A DNA stretch of 64,000 nucleotides, from NCBI RefSeq assembly GCF_029369745.1, contig NZ_CP120210.1:2976001-3040000 (forward strand). Direction: 5' to 3'. Both the position numbers and the translations under genes were made by a program. The DNA is from Amycolatopsis sp. QT-25. GTDB lineage: Bacteria > Actinomycetota > Actinomycetes > Mycobacteriales > Pseudonocardiaceae. Shown piece after piece: positions 34,390 to 43,357 of this stretch (its first letter is position 1; each line of letters begins with the position of its first letter). The notes under the pieces were generated by a model, which made no database searches, was not told the DNA's origin, and was given only the letters and a program-made list of their open reading frames with translations.

Positions 34390-34782
34390 TCAGCCCGGCG
34401 GCGCGGACACGAGCCGTTCGGCGAACCATGCGCAGCGACGTTCGAGCACTGTTCCCACCTCCCATCCGGAAGTGAAGGCGAGCAGCCCTGTCGCCGCGTC
34501 GTCGGCGGCTTCGGGTGGCCGGCCCTGGGCGGCCAAGCTCGATCGCAACGCTTCGGCGTAGTCGGAGTAGGTGAAGCCGGGCAGCTCGGCGACGAGCGCC
34601 GTCGTCGTCCCGAGGTGCGAGTTCAGCCCGTCGAAGGACCGTCCGCAACCGCATTCGGAATCCGCCGAATCTTCGCCGTCGTCGCAGCGCGGGGCGATCC
34701 AGATCAGCTCGCCTTCGACACAGTGGTCGAAGTCGTTCTCTCGCGTGCCCTGGGTCCTCGAAGTGGCCACGAGGAGCTTCAT
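34390..34782 (-). CDS. Conserved actinobacterial protein (DUF7715-like)
   Basis: 130 aa, soluble, function unknown. I recognise a widespread actinomycete family: MKLLVATxRTQG start, CVEGELIW, CGCGRSFDGLNSH, then TTTA and an acidic helical tail. The CxC motif and earlier Cys (C21, C33, C44, C46) could bind metal. Its stop lies 3 nt from the convergent TetR stop, with no room for a terminator. Confidence 0.75.
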   Translation of the reverse strand: MKLLVATSRTQGTRENDFDHCVEGELIWIAPRCDDGEDSADSECGCGRSFDGLNSHLGTTTALVAELPGFTYSDYAEALRSSLAAQGRPPEAADDAATGLLAFTSGWEVGTVLERRCAWFAERLVSAPPG

Positions 34783-34866
34783 GATGACTCCCTGTTCGCT
34801 CGGATGTTCGAACAGAGTTGTACCGGCGGGGTCCGACAGTTTCCGGGCGGACCCCGCCGGGGGAGC

Positions 34867-35982
34867 TCAGGCGGGCAGGTCGATCAGCGGCGCGAGAGCC
34901 GCGCGATGCCGCCCAGGAGTGCCGAGAGCGATCTCATCGCTCTTCGCGCGCTTCAAGTACAAGTGCGCGGGGTGCTCCCAGGTCATGCCGATCCCGCCGT
35001 GCAGCTGGATCGCCTCTTCGGTGGCGTGGACGGCGATGGGGGAGTTGCGGGCCTGCGCCACCGCGACGGCGATCGCGATGTCGTCACCGGAAGCCAGGCA
35101 GTCGGCGGCGTACCGCGCGGTCGCCCTGGCGTTGACCAGATCCGTGTACAGATTCGCCAGCCGGTGCTTCAGTGACTGGAACGAACCGACCGGACGGCCG
35201 AACTGGTAGCGCTCCTTGAGGTAGCGCACCGTTTCGGCCAAGGCCCACTCGGCGATCCCGAGTTGTTCGGACGCGAGCAGCCCCGCCGCCGTCACGAGCG
35301 CGGTGTCCAAAGCGGACACCGCGGCCGAAGAGACGGCGACCCGCTTCGCGGTCACGTTCTCCAAGCCGACGTCGGCGATGCGCCGGGTGAGATCCAGGGA
35401 AATCGCCTCGGTGATCGTCACGCCCGCCGACGCCACGTCGACCGTGTACAGGCCGGGACCGTCGGGCCCCACCGCCGGCACGACGAGCAGTTCGGCCACC
35501 GAAGCGTCGGCGACACTCCGGACCTGACCGTTGAGCGTGCCGTCCGCGGTCGCGGTGACCGTCGAGGGGAATTCGGAGCCGGGCGCTGTCGACAGCGGGA
35601 CGGCCAGCGCGCCGATGAGCGTGCCCGCCGCCAGTTTCCCGAGTCTTTCCGTCACTTCCGCTTGGGACGGGTCGGTCGCCAACAGGGCCGACGTCGCCAG
35701 GACGGCACTGCCGAGATAGGGCACGGGGGCGACGCTGCGCCCGAGCTCTTCCATGACGACGGCGACCTCCCGCGCCGAAGCGCCGTGCCCGCCCAGTGCC
35801 TCGGGGACGGCGAGGCCCGCGGCGCCGAGGTCGGCCGCGAGTGTGCGCCACAACTTCAGGTCGTAAGGCTCCGCCGACTCGGTCCTGGCGATCAAGGCCG
35901 CCGGTGCGGCGCGGCCGGAGAACAGGTCGCGGACGCTCGCGCGAAGGTCCTCTTCGACCTCGGAATACAACAGGTCGCTCAT
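34867..35982 (-). CDS. Acyl-CoA dehydrogenase, FadE-type partner subunit
   Basis: 371 aa. Shorter than housekeeping enzymes; the FAD/substrate TEPxxGS motif is not recognisable, and the C-terminus (IQLHGGIGMTWEHPAHLYLKRAKS) lacks the EGT glutamate. It overlaps by ATGA the dehydrogenase gene upstream, which retains these. Such unequal pairs form alpha2beta2 heteromers in actinobacterial steroid/lipid catabolism (FadE26-27 style); I infer the same here. Last gene of the kinase/dehydrogenase operon. Confidence 0.9.
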   Translation of the reverse strand: MSDLLYSEVEEDLRASVRDLFSGRAAPAALIARTESAEPYDLKLWRTLAADLGAAGLAVPEALGGHGASAREVAVVMEELGRSVAPVPYLGSAVLATSALLATDPSQAEVTERLGKLAAGTLIGALAVPLSTAPGSEFPSTVTATADGTLNGQVRSVADASVAELLVVPAVGPDGPGLYTVDVASAGVTITEAISLDLTRRIADVGLENVTAKRVAVSSAAVSALDTALVTAAGLLASEQLGIAEWALAETVRYLKERYQFGRPVGSFQSLKHRLANLYTDLVNARATARYAADCLASGDDIAIAVAVAQARNSPIAVHATEEAIQLHGGIGMTWEHPAHLYLKRAKSDEIALGTPGRHRAALAPLIDLPA

Positions 35983-37160
35983 CGGGGCAGGTCCTTCCAG
36001 GCGACGTCCTTGTCGATCCGCGGCTCGGAGGGCAGCCCCAGCACGCGCTCGGCGATGATGTTGCGCAGCACCTCCGAGGTGCCACCTTCGATGGAGTTGC
36101 CCTTCGCGCGCAGATAGCGGTAACCGGCCTCGCGGCCGAGGAAGTCAACGCCGTCGGGACGCCGCATCGTCCAGTCGTCGTAGCGCAGGCCCTCGTCACC
36201 GAGCAGTTCGATCTCCAGCCCGGACGCGGCCTGGTTCAGTTCGGAGAACGCGACCTTGACCGCGGACCCCTCGGGTCCCGGCGCGCCCGCGGCGAGCTGC
36301 TGCCGCAGCCGCGAACTCACCAGGCGCAGGCTTTCGCCCTCCACCCACAGCTTCAGCAGCCTGTCGTGCAGTTCGGACGTGCGCAGGTCCGGGCGCTCAC
36401 GCCAGGTTTCCGTGACGACACCGACCATGCCGCCGTCACGCGGGAACTCGGTCCCGCCGATCGCGACCCGTTCGTTCATCAGCGTGGTCTGCGCGACCTT
36501 CCAGCCTGCACCGACCGCGCCGAGGCGATGCGCGTCGGGAATGCGGACCTCGCTGAGGAAGACCTCGTTGAACTCGGCCTCGCCGGTGATCTGGCGCAGT
36601 GGCCGGACCTCCACGCCCGAGGCGGTCATGTCACACAGGAAATACGTCATGCCGCGGTGCTTCGGCACGTCGGGATCGGTGCGGGTGACCAGGATGGCCC
36701 ACTGCGACTTGTGCGCGCCCGACGTCCAGACCTTCTGTCCGGTGACCACCCAGTCGTCGCCGTCGCGGACGGCGCGGGTGCCCAGTGCGGCGAGGTCGGA
36801 TCCGGCGCCCGGCTCGCTGAACAACTGGCACCACACCTCGCGTTCAGTCCACAGTGGACGCAGGAAGCGCTGGTGCTGTTCCGGGGTGCCGAAGGCGAGA
36901 ATGGTCGGCGCGGCCATGCCGAGGCCGATCCCGATCCGCCGTTTGTCGTTGTCCGGCGCGCCCGCCGCGGCGAGTTCCTTGTCCACGACGGACTGGAGGG
37001 AACGTGGCGCGGTCAGCCCGCCGAGGCCCTCGGGGAAATGGATCCATGCCAGCCCGGCGTCGAACCGGGCGTCGAGGAAGTCCTGCCGGGGCGTGCTTTC
37101 CGGCGGATGCGCGGCCAGCAGATCGGCCACGCGCTGCCGGAGATCGTCCACAGTGGTCAC
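35979..37160 (-). CDS. Acyl-CoA dehydrogenase, FadE-type catalytic subunit
   Basis: 393 aa. [17 protein letters not shown] (FAD/acyl site, about 114-130) and [24 protein letters not shown] near the C-terminus with the catalytic Glu in IEGG. Overlaps both neighbours by 4 nt, giving strictly coupled translation with the shorter partner downstream and the ACAD11-like enzyme upstream. Oxidises an acyl-CoA of unknown chain. Confidence 0.93.
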   Translation of the reverse strand: MTTVDDLRQRVADLLAAHPPESTPRQDFLDARFDAGLAWIHFPEGLGGLTAPRSLQSVVDKELAAAGAPDNDKRRIGIGLGMAAPTILAFGTPEQHQRFLRPLWTEREVWCQLFSEPGAGSDLAALGTRAVRDGDDWVVTGQKVWTSGAHKSQWAILVTRTDPDVPKHRGMTYFLCDMTASGVEVRPLRQITGEAEFNEVFLSEVRIPDAHRLGAVGAGWKVAQTTLMNERVAIGGTEFPRDGGMVGVVTETWRERPDLRTSELHDRLLKLWVEGESLRLVSSRLRQQLAAGAPGPEGSAVKVAFSELNQAASGLEIELLGDEGLRYDDWTMRRPDGVDFLGREAGYRYLRAKGNSIEGGTSEVLRNIIAERVLGLPSEPRIDKDVAWKDLPR

Positions 37161-38380
37161 TTCGCTGCCTCCGCGCGGTACTTCTTCAGTTCACGATGCG
37201 CCAGCGAGCGCTTGTGCACCTCGTCCGGGCCGTCGGCCAGCCGCAGCGTCCGCACCTGCGCCCACATCTCGGCGACCGGGAAGTCCTGGCTGACCCCGCC
37301 GGCGCCGAACAACTGCACGGCCTTGTCGAGGATCCACTCGACGGTGATCGGCGTGGAGATCTTGATCGCCTGGATCTCGGTGTGCGCGCCCTGGTTGCCG
37401 ACGGTGTCCATCAGCCACGCGGTCTTGAGCACCAGCAGCCGCTGCTGCTCGATCTTGACCCGCGCCTCGGCGATCCAGTCCTGCACCACGCCCTGTTCGG
37501 CGATCGGTTTGCCGAAGGTCTCGCGCGAAAGCGCCCGGCGGCACATCAGTTCCAGCGCGCGTTCGGCCATGCCGATGGCGCGCATGCAGTGGTGGATCCG
37601 TCCCGGTCCGAGGCGGGCCTGCGCGATGGCGAACCCGTCGCCTTCACCGGCGACGAGGTTCTCCGCCGGCACGCGGGCGTCCTCGAAGACCACTTCGGCG
37701 TGGCCGCCGTGATCGCCGTCGGTGTAGCCGAACACGTGCATACCGCGTTTCACGGTCATGCCGGGCGTGTCGCGGGGGACCAGGATCATGCTCTGCTGCT
37801 TGTGCGGCGGGGCGTCCGGATCGGTCTTGCCCATCACGATGAAGATCTTGCAGTTCGGGTTCATCGCGCCGGAGATGTACCACTTGCGGCCGTTGACGAC
37901 GTACTCGTCGCCGTCCCGCCGGATGCCGGTGGCGATGTTGCGCGCGTCGGAGGAGGCGACGTCGGGTTCGGTCATCGCGAACGCGGACCGGATCTCGCCC
38001 TCCAGCAACGGTTCGAGCCACTGCTTCTGCTGCCGCTCGGTGCCGAACATGGTGAGGACTTCCATGTTCCCGGTGTCCGGGGCCGCGCAGTTCAGCGCCG
38101 TCGGCGCGAGCCGGAGGCTGCGGCCGGTGATTTCGGCCAGCGGCGCGTACTGGAGGTTCGTGAGACCGGCGCCGTGGTCACCGGGGAGGAAGAAGTTCCA
38201 CAGTCCGCGCTTGCGTGCCTCGGCCTTGAGTTCCTCGACGATCGGCGGCTGCGACCATTCACTGTCGCGCTCGGCCAGCTGCTGTTCGAAGACGGCCTCG
38301 GCCGGGTAGATGTGCGAATCCATGAACTCGAGGAGCTTTCCCCGCAGTTCCTCGGTTTTCGCGTCGAAGGCGAAGTCCAT
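37157..38380 (-). CDS. Acyl-CoA dehydrogenase, ACAD10/11 C-terminal-half type
   Basis: 407 aa. [27 protein letters not shown] and the ending [19 protein letters not shown] are the hallmarks of the ACAD10/ACAD11 subfamily. In eukaryotes this domain is fused behind an APH-like kinase; here the kinase is the separate gene immediately upstream, 3 nt away, in the same order. By analogy it may remove phosphate from a 4-phosphorylated acyl-CoA to give an enoyl-CoA. Overlaps the next dehydrogenase gene by ATGA. Confidence 0.92.
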   Translation of the reverse strand: MDFAFDAKTEELRGKLLEFMDSHIYPAEAVFEQQLAERDSEWSQPPIVEELKAEARKRGLWNFFLPGDHGAGLTNLQYAPLAEITGRSLRLAPTALNCAAPDTGNMEVLTMFGTERQQKQWLEPLLEGEIRSAFAMTEPDVASSDARNIATGIRRDGDEYVVNGRKWYISGAMNPNCKIFIVMGKTDPDAPPHKQQSMILVPRDTPGMTVKRGMHVFGYTDGDHGGHAEVVFEDARVPAENLVAGEGDGFAIAQARLGPGRIHHCMRAIGMAERALELMCRRALSRETFGKPIAEQGVVQDWIAEARVKIEQQRLLVLKTAWLMDTVGNQGAHTEIQAIKISTPITVEWILDKAVQLFGAGGVSQDFPVAEMWAQVRTLRLADGPDEVHKRSLAHRELKKYRAEAAK

Positions 38381-38383
38381 CCG

Positions 38384-39409
38384 TTATCCCTCTTCCTTGA
38401 GAGTCTCGTTGCCGTGCGCGATCAGGGGAACGACGCCCGCGCCGATGCCGTCGAAGCCGGCACCGACGGTCTGGCCCTTGCTGTAGCGGAGGTGGATGCC
38501 TTCCAGGATCACCGCCAGTTTGAAGAACGCGAAACCCACGTACCAGTTGAGCCGCGAGACGTCGCGGCCCGACCGCTCGGCGTAACGCGCGACGACCTCG
38601 TCGTTGCGCGGGTAGCCCGGCGCGGAACTGGCGTTCGACACGAACCGCAAGGACACCTTGTCGCGTTCGGCGTAGGCCACCAGCAGCGCCAGGTCGGTCA
38701 GCGGATCGCCGAGGGTGGACATCTCCCAGTCCAGCACCGCGGTGATCCGGTCGTCGGCGTTCACCAGCACGTTGTCCAGGCGGTAATCCCCGTGGACGAT
38801 CGACGGCTCGCCCGAAACCGGCACCGAACCCGCCAGCCGGTCGTGCAGTTCGCCGACGCCGGGGAGCGCACGGCTGCGGTTGCCGTCGAGCTGCTTCTTC
38901 CAGCGCCGCAACTGGCGTTCGAGGAAGCCCTCCGGACGGCCGAAATCACCCAGCCCCACCGACTCCGGATCGACGGCGTGCAACTCGACCAGGGTGTCGA
39001 CCAGTTCGTCCGCGATCGCCTTCGTCCTGGCCGGGCCCAGCGCGGCCAGTTCGGTGTCCGAGCGGAAGGGTGTGCCCTCCACGAACTCCATCACGTAGAA
39101 CCGCGCGCCGATGACGTCGGTGTCCTCGCACAGCAGCACGGTTTCCGGCACCGGGACGGCCGTGCCGTGCAGGCCGGAGATCACCCGGAACTCGCGGCCC
39201 ATGTCGTGCGCGGTCGGCAGGACGTGGCCCAGCGGCGGGCGGCGGACCACCCAGCGGGACCGGCCGTCGCCCACGAGATAGGTGAGGTTGGACCGGCCCC
39301 CCGCCACGACCTGGCCGCTCAGGGCACCCCGGACGAGCCCTGGCCGGTGCTCGTCCAGATGGGCCCTGAGCCTCACCAGGTCGAGGCCCGGCAGGTCGGA
39401 CTGGTTCAT
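38384..39409 (-). CDS. APH-type acyl kinase, ACAD11 N-terminal-half/LvaA-like
   Basis: 341 aa, aminoglycoside-phosphotransferase fold. Catalytic loop HGDYRLDN (206-213, base D208) and metal-binding DWE (227-229). It is not expected to confer resistance: its neighbours are acyl-CoA enzymes, and its relatives (human ACAD10/11 kinase domain, Pseudomonas LvaA) phosphorylate 4-hydroxyacyl-CoA. ATG 39409 is set by GGAGG 5 nt upstream. A perfect TetR operator lies 33 bp before it, marking it as first gene of a four-gene operon. Confidence 0.9.
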   Translation of the reverse strand: MNQSDLPGLDLVRLRAHLDEHRPGLVRGALSGQVVAGGRSNLTYLVGDGRSRWVVRRPPLGHVLPTAHDMGREFRVISGLHGTAVPVPETVLLCEDTDVIGARFYVMEFVEGTPFRSDTELAALGPARTKAIADELVDTLVELHAVDPESVGLGDFGRPEGFLERQLRRWKKQLDGNRSRALPGVGELHDRLAGSVPVSGEPSIVHGDYRLDNVLVNADDRITAVLDWEMSTLGDPLTDLALLVAYAERDKVSLRFVSNASSAPGYPRNDEVVARYAERSGRDVSRLNWYVGFAFFKLAVILEGIHLRYSKGQTVGAGFDGIGAGVVPLIAHGNETLKEEG

Positions 39410-39436
39410 GGTGCCTCCAGCAACTTGCTTTCCGAT

Positions 39437-39461
39437 GACAGTACCGACCGGTCGGTATGTC
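39437..39461 (-). promoter_or_regulatory. Perfect TetR operator before the kinase operon
   Basis: TACCGACCGGTCGGTA (39442-39457) is an exact 16-bp palindrome, extended by GACA/TGTC outer arms. It is the best copy of the site also found at 40763, 33726 and 27954. Confidence 0.8.
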
Positions 39462-39500
39462 AGGTAGAGGTGGCCCGGCGAGGTGCCGGAGGTCACCTTC

Positions 39501-39953
39501 TCAGGCGATCAGCCGGACGACCATCTCCGCGACGCACGCCGGTTTGGGCTCGCCGTCGATCTCGATCGTCCACCGGACGACGGCCTGCTTGCCACCGGAG
39601 ACGTCGGTGACCTCGACCAGTTCGGCACCCGCCCGGATGCTCGCCCCCACCTTGACCGGCTGCGGGAACCGGACCTTGTTCAGTCCGTAGTTGATGCCCA
39701 TCCTGAGCCCGTGGACCCGGTAGAGCTTCCCGACGAAACCCGAAATGAGCGAAAGTGTCAGGAAACCGTGGGCGATCGGGGCGCCGAACGGCCCTTCGGC
39801 CGCCTTCTCGACGTCGACGTGGATCCACTGGTGGTCGTCGGTGGCATCGGCGAACAGGTTCACCCGGTCCTGGGTGAGCGTCAGCCAGTCGCTGTAGCCG
39901 AAGTGCTCGCCGACGGCGTTCTCGAACTCCTGCAGGGAGGCGAATTCGCGCAT
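39501..39953 (-). CDS. MaoC-like (R)-enoyl-CoA hydratase
   Basis: 150-aa hot-dog fold protein hydrating trans-2-enoyl-CoA. Catalytic dyad D40/H45 in ATDDHQWIHVD, the spacing of PhaJ (D31/H36); hydratase-2 overhang AHGFLTLSL follows. Stands 3 nt behind the SDR gene, forming a two-gene operon that would convert enoyl-CoA to 3-hydroxy- and 3-ketoacyl-CoA after the dehydrogenases. Confidence 0.94.
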   Translation of the reverse strand: MREFASLQEFENAVGEHFGYSDWLTLTQDRVNLFADATDDHQWIHVDVEKAAEGPFGAPIAHGFLTLSLISGFVGKLYRVHGLRMGINYGLNKVRFPQPVKVGASIRAGAELVEVTDVSGGKQAVVRWTIEIDGEPKPACVAEMVVRLIA

Positions 39954-39956
39954 GGC

Positions 39957-40718
39957 TCAGTCCTTCGGTCCGCCGGCGACGTAGATGACCTGGCCGGAGA
40001 TGAACCCGGCGCCGTCGCTCACCAGGAACGACGCGAGGTTGGCGATGTCTTCGGGGGTGCCGACGCGCTGCACCGGGATCTGCGACGCGGCCGCCGCCTT
40101 GAAGTCCTCGAAGGACATGCCGATGCGCTCGGCGGTCGCCGCGGTCATGTCCGTGGCGATGAAGCCGGGGGCGATGGCGTTCGCGGTGACGTTGAACTTG
40201 CCCAGTTCGATCGCGAGGGTCTTGGTGAAGCCCTGCATGCCCGCCTTGGCCGCGGAGTAGTTGACCTGACCGCGGTTGCCCAGCGCCGAGGTGCTGGACA
40301 GGTTGACGATGCGGCCCCATTTCTCCTGCGTCTGGTACTTCTGCACCTCGCGGGTCATCAGGAACGAACCCTTCAGGTGCACGCCCAGCACCGAGTCCCA
40401 GTCCTGCTCGGTCATCTTGAACAGCAGGTTGTCGCGGGTGATGCCGGCGTTGTTGACCAGCACGGTCGGCGCGCCGAGTTCCTCGGCCACCCTGGTCACC
40501 GCGGCTTCGACCTGTGCGGCGTCGTTGACGTCCAACGCGACACCGACGGCCTTGCCGCCCTCGGCGACGATCGCTTCGGCTCCCTGCTCGACACCCGCCT
40601 CGTCGAGGTCCAGCAGGCCGACGGCGAACCCGTCGGCAGCGAGCCGCTTGGCCACGGCGGCACCGATGCCGCGGCCGGCGCCGGTGACGATCGCTACACG
40701 GGAGGGGTGTTCGGTCAC
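39957..40718 (-). CDS. FabG-like SDR, 3-hydroxyacyl-CoA/3-oxoacyl reductase
   Basis: 253 aa. TGAGRGIG (12-19), NNAG (89-92), catalytic S141, Y154, K158, and the FabG-like NLSSTSALGNRGQVNYSAAKAG stretch. Its neighbours (MaoC hydratase, acyl-CoA dehydrogenases, shared operator) suggest beta-oxidation rather than fatty-acid synthesis. An operator copy lies 45-63 bp upstream. Confidence 0.93.
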   Translation of the reverse strand: MTEHPSRVAIVTGAGRGIGAAVAKRLAADGFAVGLLDLDEAGVEQGAEAIVAEGGKAVGVALDVNDAAQVEAAVTRVAEELGAPTVLVNNAGITRDNLLFKMTEQDWDSVLGVHLKGSFLMTREVQKYQTQEKWGRIVNLSSTSALGNRGQVNYSAAKAGMQGFTKTLAIELGKFNVTANAIAPGFIATDMTAATAERIGMSFEDFKAAAASQIPVQRVGTPEDIANLASFLVSDGAGFISGQVIYVAGGPKD

Positions 40719-40762
40719 GGGTGACTCCTCGTCGTCGAGTGGAAGTGACGTCGAGTCTGCCG

Positions 40763-40781
40763 TACTGAGCGGTCGGTTTGT
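40763..40781 (-). promoter_or_regulatory. TetR operator copy before the SDR/MaoC operon
   Basis: TACTGAGCGGTCGGTTTGT matches 16 of 19 positions of the palindrome before the kinase gene; one half (CGGTCGGT) is intact. Links this operon to the regulon of the TetR gene at 33769. Confidence 0.65.
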
Positions 40782-40873
40782 AGAGATGCCGGGCCGGGAC
40801 TTTCGCTGTGATCGTGGTCACGACGGATACTCCCGCGCTGACCGCCTCGATGTCAGCGCCTCGACCTGGGGAA

Positions 40874-40926
40874 TCCGTGAAGGCCTCCTTGAGGGACCCA
40901 GAGTCCCTCAAGGAGGCCTTCACGGA
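40874..40926. repeat. 53-bp palindrome, family copy 2
   Basis: 23-nt perfect arms (TCCGTGAAGGCCTCCTTGAG...) with a 7-nt centre; differs from copies 1 and 3 only in the loop region. It lies downstream of the ThiL-like gene and upstream of the SDR operator, between two minus-strand units. Confidence 0.95.
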
Positions 40927-40966
40927 CCGCAGTCTCGACCCGAATCGCCACCTTCACCGCAGGGGC

Positions 40967-42049
40967 TCAGCTCACCCGCTTGCCGAGCACCTCCGTGATC
41001 AGCTTCGGGAGTTCGCCACCGTGCCACGAACTGGGCGAGAACCGCTCCTGCGCGATCCCGGCCCAAGGTTCGCCGTCGTCCAGCGAAATGCCTTTCTCAC
41101 GGGGGAGGAACGTGCCGATCTCCTGTGCCGCGACGCCTTCCCCGGCAAGGGTCTTCTCGGCGAGCGCGACGTCCTGCGGCCGCACGGCGACCACGAGCGT
41201 CCAGTCGCCCCAGGCCTGGGCGAGTGCGAACCGGCCGCGCCCCGACTGCTTGCAGACGTCGGCGGGCGCGTCGGCCAGCTGGACGTCCGTCGTGATGCGC
41301 GCGCCGAGACCGTTGGCACCGCAGAGGGTCCGCACGGTCGGGAAGAGACCGTCGGAGACGTCCATCGCGGCGCGTGCCAGCCCCGCCGCGGCGAGCGCCC
41401 TCCCGGCGGCCACCTGCGCCATCGGACGGCAGGCGCGTTCGCGGATGTCCGCGACGACGGACTCGGGGAGCCGTGCCTGCTTTTCGACGAGCAACGCGTA
41501 CGCCCACAGATATCCCGGTGAACCGACCAGGAGCAGGCGATCACCGGCTTCGGCGCCCGCGCGCCCGAGCCGTCCGCCGGGGACGCATCGGCCGATCGCC
41601 GTCGCGGTGAGCTGCCGGACCGGACCGTCCCGGAGGTCGCCGCCGACGACCTTGGTGCCGTGGACCTCCGTGCAGTCGTCGACGCCGTCGAGCAGTCGCC
41701 GGAACTCGCCCGCGGTGGTCTTCTTCGGGAGGGTGTAGTTGACGACCAGGCCGAGCGGGGTGGCGCCCGCCGCCGCCAGATCGGACAGGTTGATCGTCGC
41801 CAGCAGCCAGCCGGCGTGGTACGGGTCCGTTTCCCCCAGGATGGTGACCAGCGGGGTGGGGCAGCTGTCGGTGGTGGCGACCAGTTCGCCGCGAAGCCCT
41901 TCCGGGGCGTCGAGGACGGCGCAGTCGTCACCGAAACCGCGCACACCGCCGTAGCGCGGCCGCAGGATGTGCTCCAGGATCGCGTGCTCGCCGAGGTCGC
42001 CGAGGCGGACGTCGTCGGCGATCGGCGACAGTTCAGTGACGCCCGACAT
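40967..42049 (-). CDS. ThiL/PurM-like ATP-dependent kinase or synthetase
   Basis: 360 aa of the AIR synthase/ThiL/SelD superfamily. GFGDDCAVLD (38-47) is the metal/ATP Asp loop and MDVSDGL the ThiL-style second motif; GGDLRDG corresponds to GGD(T). The thiamine-phosphate segment of real ThiL (EGVHF after the first TTD) is replaced by TTDSCPTPLV, and there is no thiamine gene nearby, so another phosphorylated small molecule is likely. It overlaps the Dcd-like gene by 17 nt and ends a four-gene operon. Confidence 0.82.
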   Translation of the reverse strand: MSGVTELSPIADDVRLGDLGEHAILEHILRPRYGGVRGFGDDCAVLDAPEGLRGELVATTDSCPTPLVTILGETDPYHAGWLLATINLSDLAAAGATPLGLVVNYTLPKKTTAGEFRRLLDGVDDCTEVHGTKVVGGDLRDGPVRQLTATAIGRCVPGGRLGRAGAEAGDRLLLVGSPGYLWAYALLVEKQARLPESVVADIRERACRPMAQVAAGRALAAAGLARAAMDVSDGLFPTVRTLCGANGLGARITTDVQLADAPADVCKQSGRGRFALAQAWGDWTLVVAVRPQDVALAEKTLAGEGVAAQEIGTFLPREKGISLDDGEPWAGIAQERFSPSSWHGGELPKLITEVLGKRVS

Positions 42050-42629
42050 GATCCGCCAATCGGGACGGGGCGACGTTGTGGTCGCTGGAATAGTTGTTCG
42101 GCATCGTGCCGTAGGGCTGGTCACTGCCGGTGGAAGCGAACAGCATCAGGTTGCAGATCCGCGTTCCGGGGTGCAGGAGTACCGGATGCCGCAGGTGGTT
42201 CACGATCTCCAGGGTCAACACGGCCCCGGTCTCGTTGCCGAAGCCGGGGCTGACCTGACCGCACAGGACGACGCCGATGCCGAGCCGCGCGTAGTCGCTC
42301 GTGCCGTCGACGAGACCGGCGAGCTTCTCCGAAAGCCCGATCTTCTCCAGTGTCGGTGCGAGAACGACTTCGCCGGGTTCGACGCACAGCCTGCCTTCGG
42401 CGTCGAGTTCCTTCGGGCGCAGGTCCGGATACGTGCTCCGGTCGGCGATGTCGACGGTGCCGGTCGATTCCAGCGCGAACGCCTCGTGACCGAGCCGCAG
42501 GCTGATCGCGGCGGGGCGGACGAGACCGGGCTCGAACGGGGTGATCGTCAATTCCCCGTTCCGGTGCGCGCGTTTGATGGCCCGGTCGGTCAGTATCCCG
42601 CAGCGCGGGACGGGCCAGGTCAACGGCAC
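42033..42629 (-). CDS. dCTP-deaminase-like protein (dUTPase fold)
   Basis: 198 aa. The fold follows Dcd: GILTDRAIKRA start, PAAISLRLG, GEVVLAPTLEKIGL, LVDGTSDYARLGI, LTLEIVN and LLHPGTRICNL. The catalytic Glu (E141; E138 in E. coli) and Arg (R115) align. Housekeeping Dcd usually has RSSxAR where this has TSDYAR, and the operon context is unusual, so a specialised nucleotide deaminase/pyrophosphatase is plausible. GTG 42629 overlaps the upstream gene by 10 nt; no ATG is available. Confidence 0.8.
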   Translation of the reverse strand: MPLTWPVPRCGILTDRAIKRAHRNGELTITPFEPGLVRPAAISLRLGHEAFALESTGTVDIADRSTYPDLRPKELDAEGRLCVEPGEVVLAPTLEKIGLSEKLAGLVDGTSDYARLGIGVVLCGQVSPGFGNETGAVLTLEIVNHLRHPVLLHPGTRICNLMLFASTGSDQPYGTMPNNYSSDHNVAPSRLADHVGRH

Positions 42630-43357
42630 GGCGCCACCGCTTTCGCGACGGCGCCGACCAGTGCCCGGAAATCGGTCTCGGTCAGTTCGCCGTTGGGCTG
42701 GTCGTCGGTCTGGCCCGGTTCGCAGTAGACGACGGTGGTGCCGGCGCGGTGCGGCCCTTGGACCACCACCGTGGCGGTCAATCCCGCTTCGATGGGCCGG
42801 ACGGTGTGCACGATGGCGGTGTCGCACGAGTAGACGTCGCCACGCCGGACGTGCGGGGCCGCCTCCACTGCGAGCCGGGCTCCGCCGTCCGCGAGCAAGG
42901 CGGCCGGATTCGCCGGGTCGGCGCCGTAGCGGTACCGGGTGTACGCCTTCCCGCCTTCGGTCGTTTCGCGGAATTCGACCATGTGCAGACCTTCGCCCGC
43001 GACGATGGCCGAGGCGAATTCCCACCGGTGGCTGTGCGGATTGGACTCGCCACGGGACGGTTCCGCGGATTCCGGCCAGACGTGGAGCCGGATGCGGAAA
43101 TCGGCCGAGGCGTGGAGCACCATTTTGGCGAATCCGTTGGGATGCCAGTAAGAACGTTTCGCCGCGGCACGCACGGCCTCTTCGTCGCCGAGGATTTCCT
43201 CGAGCCACGAAAGGAAGACGTCGGGAGCGTCCTGGACCCGGTGCGCGACCGCGCGCAGCCAGGGCAGGTCCGCGTCGCCGTGGCGGGGTCGCGTGCCGGT
43301 GACCTCACGGAGGAACGCGGGCGCGGTCGTGAGAGCCGAGGGTGGGGTGTCGATCAT
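42620..43357 (-). CDS. Cupin (cysteine-dioxygenase-like) metalloprotein
   Basis: 245 aa, not assigned to a named enzyme. A helical N-terminal region precedes a cupin barrel with NPHSHRWEF (H108, H110) and a later IVHTV His (H184), a three-His metal site of the cysteine-dioxygenase type; a Glu after the first pair (E113) could be a fourth ligand. Overlaps the HTH gene by ATGA and the Dcd-like gene by 10 nt, so all are translated together. Likely an iron oxygenase or isomerase acting on the operon substrate. Confidence 0.7.
   Translation of the reverse strand: MIDTPPSALTTAPAFLREVTGTRPRHGDADLPWLRAVAHRVQDAPDVFLSWLEEILGDEEAVRAAAKRSYWHPNGFAKMVLHASADFRIRLHVWPESAEPSRGESNPHSHRWEFASAIVAGEGLHMVEFRETTEGGKAYTRYRYGADPANPAALLADGGARLAVEAAPHVRRGDVYSCDTAIVHTVRPIEAGLTATVVVQGPHRAGTTVVYCEPGQTDDQPNGELTETDFRALVGAVAKAVAPCR

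Noticed and set aside
38384..39409. APH-fold gene considered as an aminoglycoside resistance gene
   Set aside because: Operon of acyl-CoA dehydrogenases and ACAD11-like order point to acyl phosphorylation instead.
40967..42049. Annotation as housekeeping thiL
   Set aside because: Only the superfamily motifs match; the thiamine-phosphate loop and thiamine gene context are missing.
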